64,000 nucleotides of DNA from an uncultured Bacteroidota bacterium (lineage in GTDB: Bacteria; Bacteroidota; Bacteroidia; Flavobacteriales; Flavobacteriaceae). The notes below the pieces were generated by a model that had not been told where the DNA came from, made no database searches, and saw nothing but the letters and a program-made list of their open reading frames with translations. The DNA lies in assembly GCA_902628605.1 (NCBI GenBank), contig CACONV010000002.1:6589-70588 (forward strand), read 5' to 3'. The translations under genes and the position numbers were made by a program. Below, one piece after another: positions 18,905 through 29,036 of this stretch (its first letter is position 1; every line of letters begins with the position of its first letter).

Positions 18905-20409
18905 AAATCAATGCTTAAAAGGTTTTCTATAAATTTTCTGTCATTTGATAGCCTTTGAATCTTATGCTGACCTCCTACCTTATTATAATTTCTAAGCCAT
19001 TTATCAAACAAGCCCTTCTGGGCTACGCTGATTTTTGGGCTTGTCATTGTTATGTTTTTATGTCTTTTAGCATCATAATCTGAGTTCAACTCTCTTAATT
19101 TTTTATCTAGCATTTTACCAAACGTAATTAAATTTGTTGGAGCATCTTTAAATTCAATCAACCACTGATGTGAACCTCTCGAATTGTTATTGCACATGTA
19201 TATTGGAGCTACAGTATAATCAACAATCTTGACTCCTGTTTGCAATGAAGCTTCTTCTATCGCTCTATCAGTATTTTCAATTACAACCTCTTCTCCAAAT
19301 GCATTGATAAAATGTTTGGTTCTCCCAGTAATTTGAATTCTAAAAGGATAAAGAGAAGTAAACCTAACAACGTCACCAATCCTATATCTCCACAATCCTC
19401 CGTTAGTGGTAATAACCAATTCATATTCAACGAATAACTTTACATCTTGAAGCTCGATGATAGAGTCTTGATTTTCACCAACTGGAATAAACTCATAAAA
19501 AATGCCATAGTCTAACATAAGCAAAAGATCTTCTGAATCATTCTGATCTTGAATTGCAAAAAAACCCTCTGAAGCATTATATATCTCGTAGTAATGAATT
19601 GGATTAGAAGAAAATATCTGATTGTATTGATTTTTATACGGTCTAAAACTCACTCCTCCATGAAAATATACTTCTACATTTGGCCATATTTCAAATATGT
19701 CAGATTTATTCATCTTTGCTAGTCCTTGATTAAGAAGCACTAGCATCCACGAAGGGACACCTACCAAACTTGTAACATTTTCCGAAAGACATTCATTGAG
19801 AATTGCTTTTATTTTACTGTCCCAATCTGGCATTAAAGAAACCTTCATACTTGGAGTACTGTTAATTTCTGCCCATAATGGCATGTTATCAATTATTATA
19901 GAAGATAAATCACCAAAATAATTTTGTTGGTTTTGATGCAACTCTTGGCTCCCTCCAAGCCTTAGACTTTTTCCTGTAAAAAGCTGAGTATTAGTGTTGT
20001 TATTTATATATAGAGAAAGCATGTCTTTCCCAGCCTTATAATGACAATTTTCAAGTGCTTCAGTACTTACAGGAATAAATTTACTTCTAGAATCTGTTGT
20101 TCCACTTGACTTTGCGTACCATTTAATTTTTGTTGGCCAAAATAAATTATCTTCTCCTTCTCTACTTTTATTGATATCCTTTGCTATTTCTTCGTAAGAC
20201 CTAGTTGGAACTCTTTGTTTAAAGTCATTATAACTTTTAATTGAGCTGAAATCGTATTGATACCCAATTTTAGTTTTTCTTGCAAAACTTATCAAATCCA
20301 TTAAAACCTCTTGTTGAACTTCAACAGGATATTTTAAAAACAATTCAATTTGATGAATTCTTTTTTTTAAAAACCAACTAGCAATTGAATTAAATAATGG
20401 AAAAGGCAT
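18901..20409 (-). CDS. GH3-family acyl-adenylating enzyme
   Basis: A 502-residue protein of the GH3 family (named for plant auxin-responsive proteins), which joins carboxylic acids to amino acids through an acyl-adenylate. Supporting segments are the nucleotide-binding [20 protein letters not shown], the [14 protein letters not shown] region, [12 protein letters not shown] and [15 protein letters not shown]. Bacteroidota carry this gene widely, but the substrate is not established. Full length, no signal peptide. It converges on clpX and is divergent from the DUF2797 gene across 39 bases. Confidence 0.9.
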   Translation of the reverse strand: MPFPLFNSIASWFLKKRIHQIELFLKYPVEVQQEVLMDLISFARKTKIGYQYDFSSIKSYNDFKQRVPTRSYEEIAKDINKSREGEDNLFWPTKIKWYAKSSGTTDSRSKFIPVSTEALENCHYKAGKDMLSLYINNNTNTQLFTGKSLRLGGSQELHQNQQNYFGDLSSIIIDNMPLWAEINSTPSMKVSLMPDWDSKIKAILNECLSENVTSLVGVPSWMLVLLNQGLAKMNKSDIFEIWPNVEVYFHGGVSFRPYKNQYNQIFSSNPIHYYEIYNASEGFFAIQDQNDSEDLLLMLDYGIFYEFIPVGENQDSIIELQDVKLFVEYELVITTNGGLWRYRIGDVVRFTSLYPFRIQITGRTKHFINAFGEEVVIENTDRAIEEASLQTGVKIVDYTVAPIYMCNNNSRGSHQWLIEFKDAPTNLITFGKMLDKKLRELNSDYDAKRHKNITMTSPKISVAQKGLFDKWLRNYNKVGGQHKIQRLSNDRKFIENLLSIDF

Positions 20410-20448
20410 ATTTATTATATATTTAGGTAAAAATAAAATAAGTTATTT

Positions 20449-21243
20449 ATGTTTTCTGGAGTTTTAAAGAAAATGTATACTGAAATTGACGAGGAGGTAA
20501 AATATTATTTGGACTTTGAAGACCATATAATCAACTTCAATCAATGCATTGATAAAAAAATAAGTTTAAAATTTGATGGATATGAATGTCTTTCATGTCA
20601 TAAAGAAATTGAAGTTTTTAGACAAGGTTTTTGTAAAAACTGTTTTTTTAAGTCACCCCTTGCAGGCGAATGGATAATGAGACCTGAATTGAGCAAAGCG
20701 CACTTGGACATTGAAGATAGAAATTTGGATTATGAGAGAAAAATTCAACTACAACCCCACATTGTTTATTTTGCAATATCTAGTCACATAAAAGTAGGTG
20801 TTACAAGAAAGTCTCAGTTAATTACTAGGTGGATTGATCAGGGAGCCGATAGAGGTTTAGCATTATTTGAATTTCCAAACAGATATCTTGCAGGCACTTG
20901 TGAGGTTTTACTTAAAAAGAATTTTTCGGATAAAACCAATTGGAGAAAAATGCTTTTATCTGTATCTGACCAAAGTCTTAATTTTAAAGAAGCTGAAAAT
21001 TTCGTCGATAACAATATTGAAGACAATCTTAAAGTCTATCAACTTCAACCAAGGGTTTATAAAGAAATTAATTTTCCCGTTATTAAATATCCAGATAAAG
21101 TTAACAGCTTGAACCTAAAAAAAGACAAGCTTTATTCGGGAAAATTAAAAGGTATAAAAGGTCAATACTTAATTTTTGAAGATTCAACAGTATTTAATAT
21201 AAGAAGTAATGAAGGTTTGAGAGTTGAAATTAATATAGAATAA
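20449..21243 (+). CDS. DUF2797 domain protein
   Basis: A 264-residue cytoplasmic protein. A CxxC...CxxC zinc-binding module (YECLSCHKEIE, then GFCKNCFFKS) lies at about residues 45-75. It is followed by the conserved PHIVYFAISSHIKVGVTRK segment, which resembles a GIY-YIG-like strand pattern, and WIDQGA. The function of DUF2797 is not known to me. It ends one base before the stop of the convergent pseudouridine synthase gene. Family membership is strong; function is left open. Confidence 0.85.
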   Translation: MFSGVLKKMYTEIDEEVKYYLDFEDHIINFNQCIDKKISLKFDGYECLSCHKEIEVFRQGFCKNCFFKSPLAGEWIMRPELSKAHLDIEDRNLDYERKIQLQPHIVYFAISSHIKVGVTRKSQLITRWIDQGADRGLALFEFPNRYLAGTCEVLLKKNFSDKTNWRKMLLSVSDQSLNFKEAENFVDNNIEDNLKVYQLQPRVYKEINFPVIKYPDKVNSLNLKKDKLYSGKLKGIKGQYLIFEDSTVFNIRSNEGLRVEINIE

Positions 21244-21244
21244 T

Positions 21245-21928
21245 TTAATTATTTATTGAATTTAATTCATGGCTTGATAAATGTCTCCATTTCCCAATTT
21301 CAACATCTAGTTTAATATTCATAATTCTAATTCTTTTAAGACTAATGACTTTATATCCTAAAAATTCACACATTCTCCTAATCTGCCTGTTTAGACCTTG
21401 GGTTAAAATTATCTTAAAAATGGTAGAAGAAACTTTGACTAACTTACAATTCTTAGTTACTGTGTTCAAGACTGGGATTCCATTGCTCATCTGTCTAATA
21501 AAATCTGGGGTGATATTTTTATTAACCTCGACTAAATATTCTTTTTCTTTATTATTTCTAGAGCGCAAAATTTTATTAACTAGTGAACCTTCATTTGTCA
21601 ATAGAATTAGACCTTCAGAAAGTTTATCAAGTCTACCAATTGGAAAAATCCTTTCTGGGAAATTAATATAATCTATAATATTATTTTTTTCTATCAAGCT
21701 GTTTGTTGTACACACTATACCTCTCGGCTTATAAAATGCAATTAGAATTGTCTTTTTTTTTTGAGGTTTAATTAATTTATTATCAATGGTTATTTTGTCT
21801 CCTTCTTTAATTTTAGTTCCTAAAATAGCTATTTCGTCGTTGACTTTTACTCTCTTGGAATCAATAAGTTTATCCGCTTCTCTTCTAGAACAAATCCCGA
21901 TTTGACTTAAATATTTATTAATTCTCAT
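21245..21928 (-). CDS. rluF: RluF-like 23S rRNA pseudouridine synthase
   Basis: A 227-residue enzyme of the RsuA/RluF group. It has an N-terminal S4 RNA-binding domain (MRINKYLSQIGICSRREADK) and the catalytic motif GRLDKLSEGLILLTNEG with the nucleophilic Asp. The later GLNRQIRRMCEFLGYKVISL segment is typical of the group. The most likely target is U2604 of 23S rRNA, by family resemblance. It is 16 bases downstream of the queuosine-precursor transporter gene on the same strand. Confidence 0.9.
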   Translation of the reverse strand: MRINKYLSQIGICSRREADKLIDSKRVKVNDEIAILGTKIKEGDKITIDNKLIKPQKKKTILIAFYKPRGIVCTTNSLIEKNNIIDYINFPERIFPIGRLDKLSEGLILLTNEGSLVNKILRSRNNKEKEYLVEVNKNITPDFIRQMSNGIPVLNTVTKNCKLVKVSSTIFKIILTQGLNRQIRRMCEFLGYKVISLKRIRIMNIKLDVEIGKWRHLSSHELNSINN

Positions 21929-21944
21929 AAAAATATATACTTTT

Positions 21945-22649
21945 TTAATCTATATCAATTTCATCATTTATCCCTAGATTAAATTTTTTTCGAATTAATC
22001 CAACTAATATATATAGTAGGGGTGTATCAATTACTGCTACCACAATTTTAAAAGTTATACTAGAGAGAACTAAACCCAAAAACAAATCCCAAGCTAAAAT
22101 ATCAAATATACATAGAAGGGCTATCACTGTAGTTGAATCAATTATTTGTGAGGAAAAAGTAGAGAAATTATTTCTAAGCCATAGGTATTTCCCTTGGGTT
22201 AATTGTTTCCAAAAATGATAAATCCTTATGTCCAAAAACTGAGCTATCAAATACGCAGACATAGAAGCTAAAACAGCTAAAGGCGAAGCAGAAAAAACTA
22301 AATTAAAAGTTTTATCATCAATAGGTGATGAACTACTTGCTGGCAACACATCTCCTAAAAGGAGAAGACCTATTGAAAAAATTGATGCCAAAATACCCAT
22401 AACAACTACTTGGTTAGCTTTTCTTTTTCCAAATATTTCAGAAATAATGTCAGTAATTAGAAATGTAACGGGATAAGGAAGAACTCCCACGGATAACTCA
22501 AAAAGTTTTATTCCAAATACTTCAAAATTAAACGGATACCAAGAAAAAAATTTTTGAAAAATAAGATTTGATACTACTAAGGCAGTGATGAAGATAGAAC
22601 TTAGAAAAAAATATAATTTCTGAGCTAGTAATTTATTTTTAGAATTCAA
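21945..22649 (-). CDS. Queuosine precursor transporter (QPTR/YhhQ, VUT family)
   Basis: A 234-residue inner-membrane protein with about six hydrophobic spans. The family pattern is visible: ALVVSNLIFQKFF, then GVLPYPVTFLITDIISEIFGKRKANQVV and LAVLASMSAYLIAQFLDIRIYHFW. YhhQ-type proteins take up queuosine precursors (preQ0/preQ1) for tRNA modification. It lies 2 bases downstream of sppA in a probable operon sppA-QPTR-rluF. Substrate is inferred from family. Confidence 0.92.
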   Translation of the reverse strand: MNSKNKLLAQKLYFFLSSIFITALVVSNLIFQKFFSWYPFNFEVFGIKLFELSVGVLPYPVTFLITDIISEIFGKRKANQVVVMGILASIFSIGLLLLGDVLPASSSSPIDDKTFNLVFSASPLAVLASMSAYLIAQFLDIRIYHFWKQLTQGKYLWLRNNFSTFSSQIIDSTTVIALLCIFDILAWDLFLGLVLSSITFKIVVAVIDTPLLYILVGLIRKKFNLGINDEIDID

Positions 22650-22651
22650 AA

Positions 22652-24418
22652 CTATCTTATATCTAAGTTAAAAGGTTGACTTGTAAAAATTATTGGTTTT
22701 TTTTCTTTATTTTTTATTGATTTTATAAGAGGATCTAAATCTGATAATTTTAAAAATTCAGAAACTGAAGAATTAAAAGGAATAATTACTGATAAGATAT
22801 CATTGATTTCGGGTTCAATTTTTGGATAAGAAGTAACATTAAAATCATTCCCCAAATCTGCTAATTTTGCTGCGGCATTGATAGCATCTTTTATGTCTCC
22901 TTCTTCATTTGCAAGGCCATTTTTTAAAGCTTGCCCTCCTGACCAAACTCTGCCTTGAGCTAGAGCTTCAACTTCATCCATAGAAATATTTCTTCCATCA
23001 GAAACACGTTTTTTAAACATTTCGTAAATATTTTCTATATTTTTTTTTACGTCTAATCTAAATTTTTGTGAAGGCTTCTCAAATGGGGTATAAAAAATGG
23101 AATTCTTATTAGTCTCCACTTGCTCTGCATTAATACCAATTCTTTTTGATAATTCAGTAATATTTGGAACCATAGCAAATACTCCGATCGAACCTGTAAT
23201 TGTAAAATCATTAGCAAAAACTTTGTCAGCGACAGTAGATAAATAATAACCTCCAGAAGCAGCTACATTTCCCATAGATACTACAATGGGTTTTTCCTTT
23301 TTTAATTCAATTAATTCATCCCAAATTATTTCAGATGTAAGAGCCACGCCACCAGGAGAATCAATTCTGAGAACTACGGCTTTTATTCTTTTACTATTCT
23401 TTATTTTCCTTATTGTTTTTGAAAATAGTTCTTGCCCTATGTTACTCTCATTCCCTTCTCCGTATATAATTGGACCCTGGGCATAAATAATTGCAATTTG
23501 ATCTCGGGTTCCTTTTTTAAAATTGGAGTTATTTTTAATTTGCAGATAGGAAACATTATTTAATTTTTCGTCTGAATTGATTCCTAATATACTTTTTAAC
23601 TTATTTTTATACTGAGTTTTTGAAACAATACCATCTATTATATTATTTCTATAAGCGTTTTCTGGAAAGGTAGCATCTAAATTATCTACGACTTTATTGA
23701 AATTTTCTGAAGAGATTTTTCTTGATAATTTAATTTGATTACCAATACCGTCCCAGATAGAATTCAAAAGAGACTTTATTTGATTTCTGTTTGCTTCACT
23801 CATTTTATCGTCTAGATATGGTTCAACCGCACTTTTGTATTTACCGTGTCTGACAACTTCCATTTTAAATCCGTATTTTTCCTGTAGTTGTTTGTAGTAA
23901 AGGACCTCTGCACCAAGACCTCTTAATTCAATATTCCCCATGGGATTTAAAAAAATCGAATCCGAAACAGATGCTAGGTAGTATCCTTTTTGAGAAAAAA
24001 AATCACCATAGCTATAAATAAATTTTCCTTTATCCTTAAACTTTTGAAGTGATTTCCTTATTGTTAAAGCTTGGGCCCACCCCATTTTTGGGGATTGGCT
24101 TTTTAAATTAATTCCGTTAATATCTTTGTTATTACCGGCTGATTCTATCGCATTAATTAAATCTAGGAATTTTATAATCTCTGGGGAAACTCCTAAAATT
24201 TCCTCAAATTCTTGAGTGATAGGTATATTGTCATATACATCCTTATCTAAATCTAGATTTAAAATACTGTTTGAAGAAATTTCATCTTGAAGTATGTTTT
24301 TGTCAAAGGTGGCAACTGATGCAATACCAGCCAATAAAAAAAATACCAAAGATATTATCAGAATTAAAGCGCTTATTGATCCAAGAAAGGAAGCTAAAAA
24401 ATTTCTAAAAAAATTCAT
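22652..24418 (-). CDS. sppA: SppA, signal peptide peptidase, 67 kDa type
   Basis: A 588-residue membrane-anchored serine protease that degrades cleaved signal peptides. One N-terminal transmembrane helix (about residues 12-33) is followed by two tandem S49 domains. The catalytic dyad is split as in E. coli: Lys195 in GKYKSAVEP of the first domain and Ser388 in NVAASGGYYLST of the second. RIDSPGGVALTSEIIW contributes the binding groove. Length and order are those of the double-domain form. It is the first gene of the minus-strand group with QPTR and rluF. Confidence 0.95.
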   Translation of the reverse strand: MNFFRNFLASFLGSISALILIISLVFFLLAGIASVATFDKNILQDEISSNSILNLDLDKDVYDNIPITQEFEEILGVSPEIIKFLDLINAIESAGNNKDINGINLKSQSPKMGWAQALTIRKSLQKFKDKGKFIYSYGDFFSQKGYYLASVSDSIFLNPMGNIELRGLGAEVLYYKQLQEKYGFKMEVVRHGKYKSAVEPYLDDKMSEANRNQIKSLLNSIWDGIGNQIKLSRKISSENFNKVVDNLDATFPENAYRNNIIDGIVSKTQYKNKLKSILGINSDEKLNNVSYLQIKNNSNFKKGTRDQIAIIYAQGPIIYGEGNESNIGQELFSKTIRKIKNSKRIKAVVLRIDSPGGVALTSEIIWDELIELKKEKPIVVSMGNVAASGGYYLSTVADKVFANDFTITGSIGVFAMVPNITELSKRIGINAEQVETNKNSIFYTPFEKPSQKFRLDVKKNIENIYEMFKKRVSDGRNISMDEVEALAQGRVWSGGQALKNGLANEEGDIKDAINAAAKLADLGNDFNVTSYPKIEPEINDILSVIIPFNSSVSEFLKLSDLDPLIKSIKNKEKKPIIFTSQPFNLDIR

Positions 24419-24536
24419 TAATCAACTGAAATTTATATTGCTTATGGTAATAAATTTATGCAAAGATTAAGTTTTTTATTTAATATCAAATAAAACTCAG
24501 TTTAAAATATTTATTTTTTAAAATTAATTTCAATAT

Positions 24537-25625
24537 ATGATCTATTTATCTTTAGGAAGTAATCTTGGAAATAGATTGAAATTCTTACAACTAGCTGTAG
24601 GGTTGATATCCTACAGGATATCGAAGGTTAAAAATGTTTCAAGAATTTATGAAACACCCGCAATGGGTTTCAGAGGAAATCCCTTTTACAACATATGTGT
24701 TGGAATTAATACTGATTTACAGCCAAAATCTCTACTTGAAAAACTTTTAGATATTGAAAAGTATCTTGGTAGAGTTAGAACATCTGACAGTAAACCAAAA
24801 TCAAGAAAAGTCGATATTGATATAGTTTATTTTAAAAAATTGATAATAAAGGATAGGGAACTGTTTGTCCCTCATAAAAATATGCACGAGAGAAACTTTG
24901 TGCTCTATCCTTTACTTGATATCTGTTCCAACTTTAAAGATCCCAGAAATGGAAAGTCTATCCAGACATTGTTAGACGATTCTAAAGACCCTTTCATTCC
25001 AAAAAAAATAGAAGAAAAAGTATATATCCCAGAAATCAAAAAAGTAATTGCAGTAGAAGGATTAATAGGCATTGGAAAAACAGAGTTTTCAAGAAAATTA
25101 TCGGATGCATTATTTGGAGAATTAGTGTTAGAAGAATTTGATGAAGTACTTCTAGAAAAGTTTTATACAAACCCTAATAAAAGAGCCTTTGAAACAGAAA
25201 AATCTTTTTTAAAACTCAGATTGGAGCAGCATAAAGAGTATAAAACCAGAAAAAAATATCCACAAATTTTTGATTATTTGGCCCATAAGTCATTAATTTT
25301 TGCTAAGAGAACTATGACAAAATCAGAGTTTAATAAATTTCAAAGTGATTTTAATCATTGTTCAGGTTTCTTTATCAAGCCTGAAGTTGTAATCCTTTTG
25401 GATCAAGAAATAAATTATATTTTAGATAAGATTAAGAGAAGAGGAAGAAAGTTTGAAAAAAAAATTGACAGGAAATATTTAGATTTAATTCAATCAGAAT
25501 ACAATAATTGGAAAACAAAAACCAAATTTATGATATATAATTTAGACTTGGATAATTCAGATTTTAAAAATAATCATTCTGTTTTTTTAAATATTTTAAA
25601 TTTATTTTTTAGGCATAATTTTTAA
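24537..25625 (+). CDS. folK: FolK-deoxynucleoside kinase fusion
   Basis: A 362-residue two-domain protein. Residues 1-135 are FolK (6-hydroxymethyl-7,8-dihydropterin pyrophosphokinase): LSLGSNLGNR, the substrate loop SKPKSRKVDIDIVYF and VPHKNMHERNFVLYPL. Residues 168-362 are a dNK/thymidylate-kinase-like P-loop kinase with GLIGIGKT (175-182), a DYLAHKSLIFAKRTM segment near the catalytic DR(S) region, and a LID-type RRGRKFEKKIDRKY. It joins folate synthesis to deoxynucleoside salvage in one chain, an arrangement also known in other Bacteroidota. Its end overlaps the convergent methylase gene by 24 bases. Confidence 0.93.
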   Translation: MIYLSLGSNLGNRLKFLQLAVGLISYRISKVKNVSRIYETPAMGFRGNPFYNICVGINTDLQPKSLLEKLLDIEKYLGRVRTSDSKPKSRKVDIDIVYFKKLIIKDRELFVPHKNMHERNFVLYPLLDICSNFKDPRNGKSIQTLLDDSKDPFIPKKIEEKVYIPEIKKVIAVEGLIGIGKTEFSRKLSDALFGELVLEEFDEVLLEKFYTNPNKRAFETEKSFLKLRLEQHKEYKTRKKYPQIFDYLAHKSLIFAKRTMTKSEFNKFQSDFNHCSGFFIKPEVVILLDQEINYILDKIKRRGRKFEKKIDRKYLDLIQSEYNNWKTKTKFMIYNLDLDNSDFKNNHSVFLNILNLFFRHNF

Positions 25626-26144
25626 ATAAAAATCCCAACACAAAATTCCTGAAACTACAGAAACATTTATTGAATGCTTAGTACCATGCTGTGGTATTTC
25701 AATAACTTGGCCTGTTATATCTATAATTTTTTGTTTAACTCCGAAGACCTCGTTGCCAAGAACAAATGCGGTCAATTTATTTTTATCCGGGCTATAATTT
25801 TTTAAATCTATTGATTTTTCAGTTTGCTCAATTGACCAAATATCACAATCATTGTTTTTAAGTTTGGTAATTAAATCGAAAATATCCTCCTTATATTCCC
25901 AATCTACAGACTCATTAGACCCTAAAGCAGTTTTCATTACCTCTTTATGAGGGGGAACAGGAGATATACCACATATATAAACTTTGGATAACAAAAATGC
26001 ATCGGCTGTCCTTAAAATGGAACCTACATTGTGACCACTTCTAATATCATCGAGTATTAAAATCAATGGTGTTTTCTTTGATTTTAAATATTCTTTTTTA
26101 GATTTTCTGTTTAATTCCTGATTTTTTAATTTCCTATTTTTCAT
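25602..26144 (-). CDS. TrmH/SpoU family RNA 2'-O-methyltransferase
   Basis: A 180-residue SPOUT methyltransferase. The three motifs are visible: LILDDIRSGHNVGSILRTAD, then FVLGNEVFGVKQ, and IEIPQHGTKHSINVSVVSGI forming the knotted SAM site. The short length and lysine-rich N-terminus fit a TrmH-like enzyme of Bacteroidota. The target may be tRNA Gm18 or a 23S rRNA base; sequence alone does not decide. It overlaps folK-dNK tail to tail and is divergent from mutS. Confidence 0.92.
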   Translation of the reverse strand: MKNRKLKNQELNRKSKKEYLKSKKTPLILILDDIRSGHNVGSILRTADAFLLSKVYICGISPVPPHKEVMKTALGSNESVDWEYKEDIFDLITKLKNNDCDIWSIEQTEKSIDLKNYSPDKNKLTAFVLGNEVFGVKQKIIDITGQVIEIPQHGTKHSINVSVVSGILCWDFYLKIMPKK

Positions 26145-26208
26145 TTTGAATAAGAATAAGTTTTTTAAACTTAAATATGAATTATATTAGTGTCTATTTG
26201 ATTTTTTA

Positions 26209-28815
26209 ATGAGTTTGGATAAAAAGGTAAAATTAACACCACTGATGAAACAATACAACCAAATCAAGGTTAAATACCCTGATGCATTGCTTTTATTTAG
26301 AGTTGGGGATTTTTACGAGACTTTTGGAAAAGACGCAATAAAGGCATCAAAAATTCTTGGTATCATTTTAACTAAAAAAGGTGCAGGAAGCATGAGTGAA
26401 ATTGAACTTGCAGGATTCCCATATCATTCTATTAATAATTACTTACCAAAACTAGTCAAAGCTGGTTGCAGAGTAGCGATTTGTGACCAATTGGAAAATC
26501 CAAAACTCACAAAAAAACTTGTCAAAAGGGGTGTTACGGAATTAGTAACACCAGGAGTAGCGATAAATGATGATGTATTAGAGCACAATAAAAATAATTA
26601 CTTATCAGCAATAAATTTTGGTAAAAATAAATCTGGGGTTTCATTTATGGACATTTCAACCGGAGATTTTTCTTTTTTTTCTGGATCAATTAATCAAATT
26701 AAATTAATTATTGAAAAGTATGAACCTGCAGAAATTATTATTTCAAAACTTTCTAAAACAGAATTCCTTTCAAATTTTGGGGCAGATTTCACGACATTTT
26801 TTCAAGAAGATTGGGTGTTTGATTATGAAAATAGTTATGATTCATTAATGGAACTTTTTGAAACAAAGTCTTTAAAAGGCTTTGGAGTTGAAGGTGATGA
26901 TAAAGAGGGAATCATAGCCGCCGGGGTTGTTTTACATTATCTATCAGAGACACAACACAACAAATTGGCACACATCAAGTCACTGAAAAAAATTAATGCT
27001 GAAAACTATCTTTCCTTGGATAGATTTACAACTAGAAATTTAGAGTTAAATTATTCAGCTAATGGAGGGGTTTCACTTATTGAAGTTATTGACTTCACAT
27101 CAACTTCAATTGGAAGCAGAGTACTTAAGAAATGGTTAAACTTTCCTTTAAAATCGATACAAAAATTAAAGCTAAGACATGATTTTGTTGAAATTTTATT
27201 AAATGAAAGAAATTTAACTGAAAAACTAATTAATCATTTAAAAGAAATTGTTGATATTGAGAGAATTGCCTCTAAGATTGCTACAGCAAAAGTCAATCCA
27301 AGAGAATTGGTTTCATTAAAGAGAAGTGTAGCTGAAATTCAAAAAATAAAAAAAACATTCGAAAAAAACAGCAATGATTTAATTGTTAAAACTGGAAAAA
27401 AATTAGTTACGTGTAAAACAATTTTCTCTAAGATTGATAAAACAATTAAAGAAGATGTTCCTGTTTCAATTTCAAAAGGGAATTTTATTGCAGAAGGATT
27501 TTCTAAAGAACTTGATGAATTAAGAGGACTCCTGAAAGAGGGGAAATCAATGCTTGATAAAATCCTTAAAGAGGAGCTGCTCAAAAATGATATCCCATCA
27601 CTAAAAATTGGTTTTAACAACATATTTGGATATTATTTTGAGGTGAGAAATACTCATAAAGAAAAAATTCCAAACGAATGGATCAGAAAGCAAACCCTAG
27701 TAAATGCAGAAAGATACATAAATGAAGATTTAAAAAATTATGAAACGAAAATACTAGGTGCCGAAGAGAAAATACAGGAATTGGAATTGAGTTATTACTC
27801 TCAATTATTAAATTCTCTCCAAGAAAATCTTGATGGTATTATGGTAAATTCAACCTTAATGGGGGAAATTGATTGTTTTTTAAGCTTTGCCATCGCTGCT
27901 TCAAAATTTAATTTCTGTAAACCTGTTTTCAATAAGTCAAATAAGATTCAAATAATTCAAGGAAGGCACCCTGTTATAGAACAAAATCTTGAAGATGGTG
28001 AAATATTTATCCCTAATGACATTGAACTTGACCAAGAAAAACAACAGATAATGATGATAAGTGGTCCTAATATGTCTGGTAAGTCTGCAATTTTAAGACA
28101 AACTGCTCTAATAATTATTATGGCTCAAATTGGCAGCTATGTGCCTGCAAAAGAAGTAAATATTGGAATTACTGATAAAATTTTTACGCGTGTAGGCGCC
28201 AGCGATAATATATCTCAGGGGGAGTCTACATTTATGGTTGAGATGAATGAAGCTGCTGCAATACTGAATAATTTAACTTCTAAAAGTTTAATTTTATTAG
28301 ACGAAATTGGAAGAGGTACAAGCACCTACGATGGTATTTCAATAGCATGGGCTATCACAGAATATCTTCACGAACATTCATTTAAACCAAAAACGTTGTT
28401 TGCCACCCACTATCATGAATTAAATGTGATGAAGGAAAAGTTTGAACGAATTAAAAATTTTAATGTTTCTGTAATGGAAGGTGACAATAAAATTCTTTTT
28501 TTAAGAAAACTTGAACCTGAGGGAAGTGAACATAGTTTTGGAATTCATGTAGCTAAAATGGCTGGACTTCCAAAGCAAGTGATTGATATAGCAAATCAAA
28601 AATTAAAGTTTTTAGAAAAAAGTCGTGATATTTCAAACAGAAAAAAATCTTTGTCAAATAAAAACAAAGAAATGCAGCTAAGCTTCATTTCATTGGATGA
28701 CCCTTTAGTTGAAGAATTAAAACATGAAATTTTAGAAATTGATATTGACAATTTAAAACCCTTAGAGGCTCTTCTAATTCTAAATAAGTTGAAAAAAAAG
28801 TTGGACAAAGGATAA
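26209..28815 (+). CDS. mutS: MutS, DNA mismatch recognition protein
   Basis: An 868-residue mismatch-repair ATPase. The N-terminal mismatch-binding domain has the Phe-x-Glu motif in RVGDFYETFG. The core and clamp domains are followed by the ATPase domain with Walker A GPNMSGKS (from Gly619), ASDNISQGESTFMVEMNEAA, Walker B LILLDEIGRGTSTYDG and TLFATHYHEL. The C-terminus has a helix-turn-helix dimer segment. Full family length. It is the only mismatch-repair gene in the window. The sequence TCTATTTG before the ATG is one base off the -7 consensus. Confidence 0.97.
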   Translation: MSLDKKVKLTPLMKQYNQIKVKYPDALLLFRVGDFYETFGKDAIKASKILGIILTKKGAGSMSEIELAGFPYHSINNYLPKLVKAGCRVAICDQLENPKLTKKLVKRGVTELVTPGVAINDDVLEHNKNNYLSAINFGKNKSGVSFMDISTGDFSFFSGSINQIKLIIEKYEPAEIIISKLSKTEFLSNFGADFTTFFQEDWVFDYENSYDSLMELFETKSLKGFGVEGDDKEGIIAAGVVLHYLSETQHNKLAHIKSLKKINAENYLSLDRFTTRNLELNYSANGGVSLIEVIDFTSTSIGSRVLKKWLNFPLKSIQKLKLRHDFVEILLNERNLTEKLINHLKEIVDIERIASKIATAKVNPRELVSLKRSVAEIQKIKKTFEKNSNDLIVKTGKKLVTCKTIFSKIDKTIKEDVPVSISKGNFIAEGFSKELDELRGLLKEGKSMLDKILKEELLKNDIPSLKIGFNNIFGYYFEVRNTHKEKIPNEWIRKQTLVNAERYINEDLKNYETKILGAEEKIQELELSYYSQLLNSLQENLDGIMVNSTLMGEIDCFLSFAIAASKFNFCKPVFNKSNKIQIIQGRHPVIEQNLEDGEIFIPNDIELDQEKQQIMMISGPNMSGKSAILRQTALIIIMAQIGSYVPAKEVNIGITDKIFTRVGASDNISQGESTFMVEMNEAAAILNNLTSKSLILLDEIGRGTSTYDGISIAWAITEYLHEHSFKPKTLFATHYHELNVMKEKFERIKNFNVSVMEGDNKILFLRKLEPEGSEHSFGIHVAKMAGLPKQVIDIANQKLKFLEKSRDISNRKKSLSNKNKEMQLSFISLDDPLVEELKHEILEIDIDNLKPLEALLILNKLKKKLDKG

Positions 28816-28822
28816 AAACATA

Positions 28823-28855
28823 TTGTCTTATAATTAAAAATTAATTTTAACTTTG
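28823..28855 (+). promoter_or_regulatory. Promoter of the tRNA-Gly/tRNA-Leu pair
   Basis: A TTG at 28823-28825 is followed by 22 bases and TAACTTTG (28848-28855), matching the -7 consensus TAnnTTTG, 9 bases before the mature tRNA-Gly 5' end. Confidence 0.6.
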
Positions 28856-28864
28856 TTTGCTTTT

Positions 28865-28936
28865 GCGAAAGTAGCTCAGTGGTAGAGCGTCACCTTGCCA
28901 AGGTGAGGGTCGCGGGTTCAAATCCCGTCTTTCGCT
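28865..28936 (+). tRNA. tRNA-Gly(GCC)
   Basis: The 72 bases form a full cloverleaf. Acceptor arms GCGAAAG/CTTTCGC pair with discriminator T. The anticodon stem TCACC/GGTGA encloses loop TTGCCAA (anticodon GCC), and the T arm contains GGTTCAAATCC. No CCA is encoded. It lies 9 bases before tRNA-Leu and the two are probably co-transcribed. Confidence 0.97.
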
Positions 28937-28945
28937 CTCAGTCCA

Positions 28946-29030
28946 GCTCGGATGGTGGAATTGGTAGACACGTTGGACTTAAAATCCAATGGCCATTGCG
29001 GCCGTGCGGGTTCAAGTCCCGCTCCGAGTA
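28946..29030 (+). tRNA. tRNA-Leu(TAA)
   Basis: An 85-base class II tRNA. Acceptor arms GCTCGGA/TCCGAGT pair (with one G-T) and the discriminator is A, as in leucine tRNAs. The anticodon stem TTGGA/TCCAA encloses CTTAAAA (anticodon TAA). A long variable arm (GGCCATTGCGGCC) follows. No CCA is encoded. Confidence 0.97.
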
Positions 29031-29036
29031 CTTTTA

